Counted from the first letter of the stretch, positions 52,906 to 61,081 are shown. The stretch is DNA of 64,000 bases from Streptomyces antioxidans (GCF_000968685.2 NZ_LAKD02000050.1:35184-99183), one strand, 5' to 3'. Translations and numbers: made by a program. Notes: generated by a model not told the origin, from the letters alone.

Positions 52906-53781
52906 ATGGCCCAACCCGCCCCCATCCGGCGAGACCACCCCGCCCACGACCACCTACGAACCGCACTCGAACTGGCCAAGACCGGTGTGCCGGTGCTGCC
53001 GCTCCGCCAGGGCAAGGTGCCGTTCGGGAACTGCCGCACCTGCGCGGGGAACGCGTGCGGCGGCAGGCCCAACATGAAGGCCCCCGGCCCCTGCCAGTGC
53101 CCCTCCGTCTGCCATGCCTGGGCAGCCGCCGCCACCGACCCTGCCGTGATCACTTCCCCGGCCTGGGCCCGCGCCTGGCGCCTGGCGGTGGCCGTCGCCT
53201 ACCACCCCGGCGGCGCCGGACTGACCGTCGTGGACCTCGACAACCCGGAAGCCATCGCCTGGGCCCACCAGACCCTCCCACCCACCCGGACCGTGCCCAC
53301 CACCCGCGGGGAGCACTGGATCTACCAGGGCGCCATGCGCTCGGTGAACGGCGTCCGCGAGGGAGTCGACCTCAAGTCCACGATGGCCTACGCCCGCTGG
53401 CTCGGCCCCGGCACCGGCCCCACGACGGCATTGCCAGCGGCCGTACGCGCGCTGGCCACGAAGAGCCCCACCCTGGCCCAGGCGGCACCGCGCGCCGTCA
53501 CTACGCCCGCACCGGCAGGAGGCGGAGAGTGCCGCCACCGCACACCCTCCTATCTGGAGCGCGGCATCACCATGGCGGAGCAGCGCATCACCGATGCCCG
53601 CAGCGCGGTCCATACCACCGTGTACCAGACGTTCCTCGCCGTGCTGGCCGCCCATGGCCGGTGCGGCTGCCTGACCGACACCCACATCGTTCGGCTGTTC
53701 ACCGCCGCTCAAGCCAAGGGCGAATCGCCCCGGCACTGCACCGACGCCTGGACCAACGCCCGCGCGAAGTTGGGACTGTGA
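52906..53781 (+). CDS. Bifunctional DNA primase/polymerase (Prim-Pol)
   Basis: 291 residues with AGGAGA before the ATG. Prim-Pol signatures: LELAKTGVPVLPLRQGKVPF at the N-terminus, a cysteine-rich insert (CRTCAGNACGG, CQCPSVCHAW) that may bind zinc, LTVVDLDNPEAIAW with the metal-binding DLD, and PTTRGEHWIYQG. It primes and may polymerise DNA for replication of the excised element, marking the Prim-Pol class of AICEs. The ATPase gene starts 2 bp after its stop. Confidence 0.9.
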   Translation: MAQPAPIRRDHPAHDHLRTALELAKTGVPVLPLRQGKVPFGNCRTCAGNACGGRPNMKAPGPCQCPSVCHAWAAAATDPAVITSPAWARAWRLAVAVAYHPGGAGLTVVDLDNPEAIAWAHQTLPPTRTVPTTRGEHWIYQGAMRSVNGVREGVDLKSTMAYARWLGPGTGPTTALPAAVRALATKSPTLAQAAPRAVTTPAPAGGGECRHRTPSYLERGITMAEQRITDARSAVHTTVYQTFLAVLAAHGRCGCLTDTHIVRLFTAAQAKGESPRHCTDAWTNARAKLGL

Positions 53782-53783
53782 CC

Positions 53784-55259
53784 ATGTCCGACGACGACAA
53801 GACCCCGGCCCGCGAGGTCATCGCCGACTACGCGCAGCAGCACTTCCGGTACTTCCGCACCGCCGACGGAACCGTGTTCGCCCAGAAGAACGGCCACCCC
53901 GTGGCCCGCCCGATCCGCTCCCAGGGCACCTCGGGCAGCCACCGCCAGGAGCTCATGGTCGGCCTCTTCCACGACGGCCACGGCGTCTTCAACGGGACCG
54001 CGCTCAAGGAGGCGTTGGACTTAATCGAAGCACTCGCGATGGACGAGGACGTACAAACCGTCCACATCCGCGTGGCGCCCGGATTCGACGGGGCGACGTG
54101 GCTTGACCTGGGCCGCAGCGACGGAAAGTCCGTCCGCATCCACCCCACTGGCTGGGACATCGCCATCCCCGACACGCGCGAGGTGTGCTGGCGCCGCACC
54201 CAGCTCACCGGCGAACTCCCCCCGCCCGCCAAGGACACCGACGGCAAAGGCATCGACCTCCTGCTCAGGCTGTGCAACTTCGCCAGCGCGGAGACCGAGT
54301 GCCTGGCCATCGCCTGGCTGATCGGCTGCCTCGGGCCGTCCGTGCCCGTCCCCGCTCCCTTCCTCACCGGCCCCCAGGGCGCGGGCAAGTCCACCGGCGG
54401 GCGGATGCTGGTGAGGATCATCGAGGGCATGAGCTGCGACCTGCGCCGCGCTCCGAAAGACGAGGAAAACCTGATCGCGGCCGTGGCGGCCGGTTGGGTC
54501 ACCGCGCTGGACAACCTCTCGCACCTGGCGCCGGACCTGTCCGACCTGATGTGCTGCATCGTCACCGGCGCCGAGACCATCAAGCGCGCCCTCTACACCG
54601 ATGGCGATGTGGTCCGTGCCCGCTACCGCCGCCCCATGCTGCTGACCGGCATCGACGTGGGCGTCATCCGCCCCGACCTCGCCGAACGCCTCCTCCCCCT
54701 CCGGCTGGAACGCCCCCGCCTCCGGCGGACCGAGGCCGAGTTGTGGGCGGAGTTCGAAGAGGTCCTGCCCGTCGTCCTCGGGTCCCTCCTGGATCTGACC
54801 GTCAAGGTCCGGGCGGCCGAGGCCGAGACCCCCACCGACCTGCGGATGGCCGACTTCGCCCACCTGTGCGCCCAGCTCGACGCGGCGACCGGCCTCGGAG
54901 CGCTCAACGCCTACCGGACCTGCCTGGACGACCTCAACGACGACGTCATCGAGGGAGACCTCCTGGCCCAGACGGTGCTGAAGCACGCCGCCAGCATCGA
55001 TCCGGGCGTGGAAATCCGGATGACCTCCTCCGAGTGGCTGCACTGCCTCACCGGCCTGTACACCGGGGACGACTTCCGCCCCCTGCCCAAGGGCTGGCCC
55101 ACCACCGGCAAGGTCCTCTCCGACCGCCTCAAGCGACTCCAACCGACCCTCGCCGCCCGTGGCGTCCTGATCGACTGGGGCCGCACCAAGGAGGGCCGCT
55201 ACATCGAGATGACCCGACGACCGACCCCGCCGCCGCATCAGCAAGAGCCGATCCTCTGA
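53784..55259 (+). CDS. Replication ATPase/helicase-like protein
   Basis: 491 residues. P-loop FLTGPQGAGKSTGGRMLVRI at about 193-212, Walker B-like ALDNLSHL near 240, sensor-like MLLTGIDVGVIRPDLAERLL at about 288-307. A C-terminal region (GWPTTGKVLSDRLKRLQPTL) resembles a winged helix. This is the usual partner of Prim-Pol, acting as loader or helicase. Codon 80 (54,021-54,023) is TTA, so replication of the element may depend on the bldA tRNA. A terminator and an iteron cluster follow. Confidence 0.85.
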   Translation: MSDDDKTPAREVIADYAQQHFRYFRTADGTVFAQKNGHPVARPIRSQGTSGSHRQELMVGLFHDGHGVFNGTALKEALDLIEALAMDEDVQTVHIRVAPGFDGATWLDLGRSDGKSVRIHPTGWDIAIPDTREVCWRRTQLTGELPPPAKDTDGKGIDLLLRLCNFASAETECLAIAWLIGCLGPSVPVPAPFLTGPQGAGKSTGGRMLVRIIEGMSCDLRRAPKDEENLIAAVAAGWVTALDNLSHLAPDLSDLMCCIVTGAETIKRALYTDGDVVRARYRRPMLLTGIDVGVIRPDLAERLLPLRLERPRLRRTEAELWAEFEEVLPVVLGSLLDLTVKVRAAEAETPTDLRMADFAHLCAQLDAATGLGALNAYRTCLDDLNDDVIEGDLLAQTVLKHAASIDPGVEIRMTSSEWLHCLTGLYTGDDFRPLPKGWPTTGKVLSDRLKRLQPTLAARGVLIDWGRTKEGRYIEMTRRPTPPPHQQEPIL

Positions 55260-55284
55260 CCGGCACCCCACGACCGCGCGAACA

Positions 55285-55322
55285 AGCAAGAAGAGCACCA
55301 CGCGGCGGGTGCTCTTCTTGCT
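55285..55322. terminator. Hairpin terminator after the replication genes
   Basis: AGCAAGAAGAGCACC and its complement form a perfect 15-bp stem with an 8-base loop. Confidence 0.8.
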
Positions 55323-55434
55323 GTTCGGCGCAACGCGCCGCCCAATGGTCGCGCGCGAAGCGGCTCCTTCTTCACGCCTTGAGCCATCACCACAACAGAC
55401 ATCCCCCCTTCTCTTGTCCGAAGAGGAGAGACGC

Positions 55435-55642
55435 TGCGTCACCTGCGTCACCCGAGGGTGGAAAACGACCCGTGACCAGCCACTACAACGGTGACGCAGG
55501 AGGGCCGGAGCTGCGTCACCCCGCGTCACCCGCGTCATCGGATGACGCACGCCTGCGTCACCCGATGACGCACCCCAAAACCTCTGCGTCACCCAAAACA
55601 CCAGGTCAGGAACACGAATGACGCAGATGACGCGGTGACGCA
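55435..55642. repeat. Iteron cluster, candidate replication origin
   Basis: About 13 copies of the 9-mer TGCGTCACC (variants CGCGTCACC, TGCGTCATC), in both orientations. Forward copies: 55,435, 55,444, 55,512, 55,522, 55,531, 55,554, 55,585. Inverted copies: 55,490, 55,541, 55,564, 55,617, 55,626, 55,634. They lie between the replication genes and xis. The rest of the 505-bp stretch (55,260-55,764) holds no gene. Origin function is inferred; regulatory sites for excision are an alternative. Confidence 0.75.
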
Positions 55643-55689
55643 GAATCCCGCGCTTCGGACAGACACGAACAACGGCATCCCCTCGAACT

Positions 55690-55729
55690 CAGGGCAGCGG
55701 CCCCCGACCAAGGACAGCCCGCCGCCCTG
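55690..55729. repeat. Conserved-loop hairpin, copy 4
   Basis: CAGGGCAGCGG pairs with CCGCCGCCCTG (10 of 11); loop CCCCCGACCAAGGACAGC. Followed by CTCGCCCATCC, then xis 35 bp on. Confidence 0.75.
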
Positions 55730-55764
55730 CTCGCCCATCCCGACAGCCCCATCAGGAGGGCCAG

Positions 55765-56007
55765 GTGAGTCCAACCACCACCGCCCAGGCCGACCCCCGC
55801 ACCACCCTTCGGGCCGGACTCCCGGATCGCTACCTCACCCCCGACGACATCGCGGAGCTCTTCGAGGTCCCCCTGGAGACCGTCTACCAGTGGCGTAAGA
55901 AGCGCGTCGGCCCGCCCGGCTTCCGCATCGGCAAGCACCTGCGCTACGACCCCGCCGACGTCCAGCACTACGTCAGGGAGCGCAAGGACGCCCCCGAGGC
56001 CGCCTGA
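55765..56007 (+). CDS. xis: Excisionase (MerR-like helix-turn-helix)
   Basis: 80 residues from a GTG with AGGAGG upstream. Single helix-turn-helix with wing: YLTPDDIAELFEVPLETVYQ, then KHLRYDPADVQHYVRER. The size, fold and place just before the integrase gene mark it as the recombination directionality factor that helps Int excise the element. A terminator-like hairpin lies between it and int, so the two may be expressed at different levels. Confidence 0.88.
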   Translation: MSPTTTAQADPRTTLRAGLPDRYLTPDDIAELFEVPLETVYQWRKKRVGPPGFRIGKHLRYDPADVQHYVRERKDAPEAA

Positions 56008-56034
56008 CAGCAGACATCACCCAGCACGCCCACC

Positions 56035-56066
56035 AGCGGGGCGGGACCACACGGTCCCGCCCCGCT
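56035..56066. terminator. Hairpin between xis and int
   Basis: AGCGGGGCGGGACC and its complement, a perfect 14-bp stem with ACAC loop, starting 27 bp after the xis stop. Confidence 0.8.
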
Positions 56067-56097
56067 CTCGTGCATGCGAGAAGGGACCACCGCCTCA

Positions 56098-57363
56098 ATG
56101 GCAGGTCACATCCAAGACCGCTGGTACAAGACCGAGATCGACGCTGACGGCAAACCCCGGCGTGTCAAGACCGACCGGTACGGCACCGGCATGCGTTACC
56201 GCGCCCGGTACATCGGCCCGGACGGCACCGAGAAGAGCAAGTCGTTCCCAGACAAACAGAAGCGGCTCGCCGATCAGTGGCTGGCCCACATCGAGGCCGA
56301 TATGTCGCGCGGGCAGTACATCGACCCACGCGCCGGACGCATCACGTTCCGCGAGTACGGCGAGAAGTGGCTCGCCGCACAGACCACCGACCCGAACACG
56401 CGGGTTCCGGTGGGCGTACAGCTCAGGCTTCACGCCTTTCCGTACATGGGCTCGCGCCCGCTCGACTCCTTTCAGCCCGGACACATTCGAGAGTGGATGG
56501 CCGAGCTCGAGCGGGCAGTGCCAGCATCGTCGTACCGCCGGGTGATCTTCGCGAACGTCTCGTCTGTCCTGAACGCTGCGGTGGACGACAGCCTGCTGCT
56601 CAAGAACCCGTGCAAGGCGCGATCGGTCCGTGCGCCCGAGCGCGGGGCCCCTCGCGTACGCCCATGGCCCACAGAGCGCGTCTTCGCGGTGCGCGCCACG
56701 CTCCCCGAGCGCTATCAGGCGATGGTCGACATCGGGGGCGGCTGTGGCCTCCGGCAGGGGGAGATCTTCGGTCTCCCCGACGATGAGGTGAACTACGAGG
56801 CCGGATGGCTCCACGTCGCCTGTCAGGTGAAGGTGGTCAACGGGCACCTGATCTTCGCGCCGCCGAAGCGCAACAAGGAGCGGGACGTGCCGCTGCCGGA
56901 GCGCGTCGGTCACGTACTCAACGAGCACCGGAAGCACTTCCCGCCCGTGGAGGTGACGCTGCCCTGGCTGCGGCCGGACGGCCCGCTCATAGCCAAGAGC
57001 CTGCTGTTCTCCCTCGCAGGGGGCGGCGCGGTCCGCCGGACCGACTTCAACACCCGGGTGTGGAAGCCCGCACTCGTCGCGGCCGGGGTGATCCGTGAGC
57101 CCGAGAAGGGTCAGCGGCACGAGGCGGCCCGCGAACACGGCATGCACGCGCTCCGGCACTTCTACGCGTCGGTGCTGCTGGACGCCGGGGAGAGCATCAG
57201 GGCCCTGAGCAGCTACCTCGGCCATACTGATCCCGGCTTCACTCTCCGGACGTATACGCACCTGATGCCCAGCAGCGAGGGGCGTACCCGGAAAGCCGTG
57301 GACCGGCTGTACGAGGCGGCCGAATCCACGCCGGACGGCCCACAGACGGCCCAGGAGGGATGA
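56098..57363 (+). CDS. int: Tyrosine-type site-specific integrase
   Basis: 421 residues. The N-terminal AP2-like arm-binding region (RYRARYIGPDGTEKSKSFPD) and core-binding domain precede the catalytic domain with Arg219 in GCGLRQGEIFGL, His350 and Arg353 in HALRHFYASV, His376 in YLGHTDPGF and nucleophile Tyr386 in RTYTHLMP. All five catalytic positions are seen. The ATG at 56,098 fits the domain start. Int recombines attP with the 3' end of the glutamine-synthetase gene; the core repeat begins 113 bp after its stop. Confidence 0.95.
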   Translation: MAGHIQDRWYKTEIDADGKPRRVKTDRYGTGMRYRARYIGPDGTEKSKSFPDKQKRLADQWLAHIEADMSRGQYIDPRAGRITFREYGEKWLAAQTTDPNTRVPVGVQLRLHAFPYMGSRPLDSFQPGHIREWMAELERAVPASSYRRVIFANVSSVLNAAVDDSLLLKNPCKARSVRAPERGAPRVRPWPTERVFAVRATLPERYQAMVDIGGGCGLRQGEIFGLPDDEVNYEAGWLHVACQVKVVNGHLIFAPPKRNKERDVPLPERVGHVLNEHRKHFPPVEVTLPWLRPDGPLIAKSLLFSLAGGGAVRRTDFNTRVWKPALVAAGVIREPEKGQRHEAAREHGMHALRHFYASVLLDAGESIRALSSYLGHTDPGFTLRTYTHLMPSSEGRTRKAVDRLYEAAESTPDGPQTAQEG

Positions 57364-57370
57364 GACGACT

Positions 57371-57401
57371 CCGGGCCAGCGTCGCCACGACGCTGGCCCG
57401 G
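57371..57401. terminator. Bidirectional terminator between int and the glutamine-synthetase gene
   Basis: CCGGGCCAGCGTCG and its complement, a perfect 14-bp stem with a 3-base loop, between converging genes. Being supplied by the element, it replaces the original terminator of the glutamine-synthetase gene. Confidence 0.85.
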
Positions 57402-57438
57402 ATCATCGTAACGACGGGAAATGCACGCTGACCTGCGC

Positions 57439-57525
57439 CTACAGCACCGGCAGGTTCTTCCGGAGCTCGAACGGGGTCACCTCGGAGCGGTACTCCTCCC
57501 ACTCCTGCTTCTTGTTGCGCAGGAA
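57439..57525 (-). repeat. attR: junction within the 3' end of the glutamine-synthetase gene
   Basis: Bases 57,476-57,522 are identical to 37,034-37,080. Bases 57,439-57,475, after the crossover region, come from the element and supply the last codons (TPFELRKNLPVL and stop) with the same protein sequence as the detached end. Confidence 0.9.
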
Positions 57526-58809
57526 GAAGTCGAAGACATGCTCCCCGAGGGTTTCGGCGACCAGTTCGCTGCGCTCCATCAGGTCGATGGCCTCGCCCAG
57601 GTTCTGCGGCAGGGGCTCGATGCCGAGGGAGCGGCGTTCGGCGTCGGAGAGGGCCCAGACGTCGTCGTCGGCTCCGGCCGGGAGTTCATAGCCGCCCTCG
57701 ATGCCCTTGAGCCCGGCGGCGAGGAGGGCCGCATAGGCCAGATAGGGGTTGGCGCCGGCGTCGAGGGAGCGGACCTCGACGCGGGTGGAGCCGGTCTTGC
57801 CGGGCTTGTAGAGGGGGACGCGGACGAGGGCGGAGCGGTTGTTGTGGCCCCAGCAGATGTAGGAGGGGGCCTCGCCGCCCGCCCCGGCGGTCCGCTTGGA
57901 GCCGCCCCAGATGCGCTTGTAGGAGTTGACCCACTGGTTGGTGACGGCGGAGATCTCCCCGGCGTGGCGGAGCAGACCCGCGATGAAGGAGCGGCCCACC
58001 TTGGAGAGCTGGAACTCCGCGCCCGACTCGTAGAAGGCGTTGCGGTCGCCCTCGAAGAGGGAGAGGTGGGTGTGCATGCCCGAGCCGGGGAACTCCGAGA
58101 ACGGCTTGGGCATGAAGGTGGCCTGGACGCCCTGCTCCAGCGCGACCTGCTTCATGACCAGGCGGAAGGTCATGATGTTGTCGGCGGTGGAGAGCGCGTC
58201 GGCGTAGCGCAGATCGATCTCCTGCTGGCCGGGGGCGCCCTCATGGTGGGAGAACTCGACCGAGATGCCCATCGATTCGAGCATGGTGATCGCCTGGCGG
58301 CGGAAGTCCATGCCGATGTTCTGCGGGGTGTGGTCGAAGTAGCCGGAGGAGTCGGCGGGCACCGGGCGGGTGCCGTCCACCGGCTTCTTGTTGAGCAGGA
58401 AGAACTCGATCTCGGGGTGGGTGTAGAAGGTGAACCCCAGGTCGGAGGTCTTGGCGAGGATGCGCTTGAGGACGAAGCGGGGGTCGGCGAAGGAGGGTGA
58501 GCCGTCCGGCATCAGGATGTCGCAGAACATCCGGGCGGTCCCGGGGGCCTCGGCGCGCCAGGGCAGGATCTGGAACGTGCCGGGGTCCGGCTTGGCGATC
58601 ATGTCGGACTCGTAGACCCGGGCGAAGCCCTCGATCGCGGAGCCATCGAATCCGATGCCCTCGTCGAAGGCGCCCTCGAGTTCGGCGGGCGCGACGGCCA
58701 CGGACTTCAGGAAGCCGAGCACATCGGTGAACCAGAGCCGCACGAACCGGATGTCGCGCTCTTCGAGCGTACGGAGCACGAACTCCTGCTGCTTATCCAT
58801 GGTCCCCAA
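57439..58809 (-). CDS. glnA2: Glutamine-synthetase-family enzyme, probably gamma-glutamylpolyamine synthetase
   Basis: 456 residues. GS type I fold: GFDGSAIEGFARVYESDMIA near the N-terminus, active-site EIEFFLLNKKPVDG, GSGMHTHLSLFEG, and NPYLAYAALLAAGLKGIEGG. The adenylylation-loop region (DDDVWALSDAERRSLGIEPL) lacks the target tyrosine motif of housekeeping GlnA, so GlnE should not modify it. The neighbourhood (glnE, nadE) matches the Streptomyces locus of GlnA2, which attaches glutamate to polyamines; the symbol relies on this context. The element integrated in its last 30 codons and rebuilt the end without altering the protein. Confidence 0.85.
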   Translation of the reverse strand: MGTMDKQQEFVLRTLEERDIRFVRLWFTDVLGFLKSVAVAPAELEGAFDEGIGFDGSAIEGFARVYESDMIAKPDPGTFQILPWRAEAPGTARMFCDILMPDGSPSFADPRFVLKRILAKTSDLGFTFYTHPEIEFFLLNKKPVDGTRPVPADSSGYFDHTPQNIGMDFRRQAITMLESMGISVEFSHHEGAPGQQEIDLRYADALSTADNIMTFRLVMKQVALEQGVQATFMPKPFSEFPGSGMHTHLSLFEGDRNAFYESGAEFQLSKVGRSFIAGLLRHAGEISAVTNQWVNSYKRIWGGSKRTAGAGGEAPSYICWGHNNRSALVRVPLYKPGKTGSTRVEVRSLDAGANPYLAYAALLAAGLKGIEGGYELPAGADDDVWALSDAERRSLGIEPLPQNLGEAIDLMERSELVAETLGEHVFDFFLRNKKQEWEEYRSEVTPFELRKNLPVL

Positions 58810-59227
58810 TCCTTGCAGGTCAAACGGCTCTTTGCGCGGGCGCGGGGCACCTTCCGCAACCCCAGTATCACGCGGTGGGATTTCACGGAGGTTTCACCCC
58901 GGTCGCCCCGGTCCCCCTCACCTCACCACGATGAGTGCATCGTACGTTCACCCGGCCGGTCCCGGACCCGGCCGTTCCGTCCCCTCCGTGGCGCCTGCCG
59001 GGGCTCCATACCCCTTGGGGGTAGGCTGCCGAATATCACGATGATCAAACGGTCAGATGATGATCTGAGCGGTCAGATGGAGGCGGCGATGCACCGAAGC
59101 CTCTCACCCCTGAGCCGATCGCTGATGCGGCGCATATGCGGCGCGTCGGCCGCCCGCCCTCCCGGCGGGGCGGTGGACGCGCCGACCCTCACGCAATCGG
59201 CACACATCAGCATTGGGGTACTGACTC
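58810..59227. other. Divergent control region with a CsoR-like copper box
   Basis: About 420 bp between the divergent GS-like gene and the multicopper oxidase. TACCCCTTGGGGGTA (59,009-59,023) matches the palindromic shape of CsoR operators and lies 204 bp before the oxidase ATG. An open frame from 59,041 overlapping the oxidase start looks spurious. CAGATG-containing short repeats occur at 59,054-59,080. Confidence 0.6.
59009..59023 (+). promoter_or_regulatory. CsoR-like copper operator
   Basis: TACCCC and GGGGTA, perfect inverted arms around TTG. Actinobacterial CsoR binds such sites and releases them on Cu(I), so the downstream copper enzyme would be induced by copper. Confidence 0.65.
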
Positions 59228-60970
59228 ATGTACGAAAAGACTCGCCGTGCCGTGCTCGGCACGGGCATCGCCGCCGCGGGCAGCGGTCTGCTCGCCGCCT
59301 GCGGCTCCTCCGGCCCCCGCCACCGCACCGGCGGCCCGGACGGCAACGCGATGGGCGCCCCCGGGCCCGGCGCGCCCGCGGGTGACACCCCGGCGCAGTA
59401 CGTCTCCCCCCACGGCCCGGAGGTCGCCGCGACCGAGCGGGAGCGGGGCCCGGGGCCGGTGCGCACCTTCCGGCTCACCGCCACCGCGACCACCCTGGAC
59501 ATCGGCGCCCGCAAGGTGACGTCCTGGGCGTACGAGGACCAGATGCCGGGCCGGGAGATCCGGGTGACCGCGGGCGACACGATCGCGCTCTCCCTCGCCA
59601 ACAACCTGCCGCAGCCCACCACGCTGCACTGGCACGGCGTCCGGCTGCGCAACGACATGGACGGCGTCCCCGGGGTGACCCAGCGGCCGATCAAGACCGG
59701 CGCCGCCTTCGACTACCGCTTCACCGCGTTCTACCCGGGCACGTACTGGATCCATCCGCACTCGGGCGTCCAGCTGGACCGGGGGCTGTACGCACCGCTG
59801 ATCGTGGAGGATCCGAAGGAGCCGCTGGCGTACGACAAGGAGTGGGTCGTCGTCCTGGACGACTGGCTCGACGGGGTGGGCGGCCGCACCCCGGAGAAGG
59901 AGTTCGCACGGCTCACCGCGGGCAGGGGCGGCGCGATGGGCCATGCGATGGACGACGGCTCGGCGGACGACGACGGCAAACGCGGCGCGACGGCGACGGC
60001 GACCGCCAAAACCACCGCCAAAGCCACGGCCAAAGCCTCCCCCAAAGCCACCGCGACAGCCAAAGGCACCGTGACGGCCAAAGGCACCGCGACGGCCAAA
60101 GGCACCGCCGCTGGCGGCACCAAACACGACCGGTCCCCGTCCGCGGCGCGGAAGAAGGCCGCGCCCCTGGGGAGCCGGCTGCTGGGCGGCCGCGCGGGCA
60201 ATGTCGCCTACCCCTACTACCTGGTCAACGGCCGCAGCTCCCAGTCCCCGCAGGTCTTCCGCGCCAAGCGCGGCGACCGGGTCCGCATCCGCATCATCAA
60301 CGCGGGCGGCGACACCGCCTTCCGCGTCGCCCTCGGCGGCCACCGGATGACCGTCACCCACACCGACGGCTACCCCGTCGTACCGGCCAAGACGGACGCG
60401 CTGCTGCTGGGCATGGGCGAGCGCTACGACGTGCTGGTCACCGTCAAGGACGGGGTCTTCCCGCTCGCCGTGATCGCCGAGGGCAAGGGGCGGTCCGCGA
60501 TGGCGGTGCTGCGCACCCGTGGCAAGAGCCCGGTGAAGTTCCCGCGCCCCAAGGAGCTGGACGGCGAACTGCTCACCGCGGACCGGCTGAAGGCGGCGGA
60601 GGACGTCCGGCTGACGCCCAAGGAGCCCGACCGCATCATCCGGATGCGGCTCACCGGCTCGATGCGGCGCTGGGACTGGGCGATCAACGGACGGCCGTAC
60701 GACCCCTCGCAGCGCTACCCGGTACGGGAGGGTGAGCGGGTGCGGATCTCGTTCATCAACGGCACGGACATGTGGCATCCGATCCATCTGCACGGCCACA
60801 CCTTCGCGCTGACGGACGGCGGCGCCCGTAAGGACACCACGGTCCTGCTGCCGCACCACAAGGTGAACGTGGACCTCGACGCCGACAACCCGGGGCTGTG
60901 GATGGTCCACTGCCACAACGTCTACCACTCGGAGTCCGGGATGATGACCATCCTCGGTTACCAGAAGTAG
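59228..60970 (+). CDS. Secreted multicopper oxidase lipoprotein
   Basis: 580 residues. The signal has twin Arg (KTRRAVLG) and lipobox LLAAC (Cys25). All copper-ligand blocks are present: TLHWHGVRLRND, TYWIHPHSGVQ, MWHPIHLHGHTFAL and MVHCHNVYHSESGMM with the type 1 Cys and axial Met. Such laccase-like enzymes oxidise Cu(I) or phenols. An unusual Ala/Thr/Lys-rich stretch of about 60 residues (about 255-310) with repeated TATAKGT-type units interrupts the domain 1-2 linker. A CsoR-like box upstream suggests copper induction. Confidence 0.9.
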   Translation: MYEKTRRAVLGTGIAAAGSGLLAACGSSGPRHRTGGPDGNAMGAPGPGAPAGDTPAQYVSPHGPEVAATERERGPGPVRTFRLTATATTLDIGARKVTSWAYEDQMPGREIRVTAGDTIALSLANNLPQPTTLHWHGVRLRNDMDGVPGVTQRPIKTGAAFDYRFTAFYPGTYWIHPHSGVQLDRGLYAPLIVEDPKEPLAYDKEWVVVLDDWLDGVGGRTPEKEFARLTAGRGGAMGHAMDDGSADDDGKRGATATATAKTTAKATAKASPKATATAKGTVTAKGTATAKGTAAGGTKHDRSPSAARKKAAPLGSRLLGGRAGNVAYPYYLVNGRSSQSPQVFRAKRGDRVRIRIINAGGDTAFRVALGGHRMTVTHTDGYPVVPAKTDALLLGMGERYDVLVTVKDGVFPLAVIAEGKGRSAMAVLRTRGKSPVKFPRPKELDGELLTADRLKAAEDVRLTPKEPDRIIRMRLTGSMRRWDWAINGRPYDPSQRYPVREGERVRISFINGTDMWHPIHLHGHTFALTDGGARKDTTVLLPHHKVNVDLDADNPGLWMVHCHNVYHSESGMMTILGYQK

Positions 60971-61081
60971 CCGCCTCCTGCGAAGCGTGGCTGAGAAGGC
61001 GCGCGAGAAGGTGCCTGAGAAGGTGCGCGAGAAGGGAGACACCCCCGGCTATCGCGTCAGACAGACGATTACACTGGGCGG

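Larger units (their letters stand above)
37034..57522. mobile_element. Integrated AICE of the Prim-Pol type, about 20.4 kb, in the glutamine-synthetase gene
   Basis: Bounded by 47-bp identical direct repeats inside glutamine-synthetase 3'-end sequence. It carries a complete AICE set: tyrosine integrase beside attR, excisionase, Prim-Pol and ATPase replication genes with an iteron cluster, TraB translocase with clt-like repeats, Spd-like membrane proteins, and a GntR regulator with its operator. Integration by AICEs is usually at tRNA genes; here it is at a protein gene whose end is rebuilt by the element. All recognised genes but gntR point rightward. Cargo: DUF6119, XRE-flavoprotein, GGDEF-PycTM. 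No disabling mutation was seen in the core genes, so it may still be mobile. Confidence 0.9.

Noticed and set aside
51856..55642. CRISPR array
   Set aside because: The short repeats near 51,856 and 55,435 are 9-10 bp, in both orientations and with irregular spacing, unlike CRISPR repeats; no cas gene is present.
57439..58809. Housekeeping glutamine synthetase GlnA1
   Set aside because: The adenylylation tyrosine motif is missing and the locus matches that of the GlnA2-type polyamine enzyme.
59041..59385. Plus-strand frame beginning MIKRSDDDLSGQMEAAMHRS
   Set aside because: The start looks plausible but there is no ribosome site and the frame runs 158 bp into the multicopper oxidase gene in another phase with Arg-rich antisense-like content.
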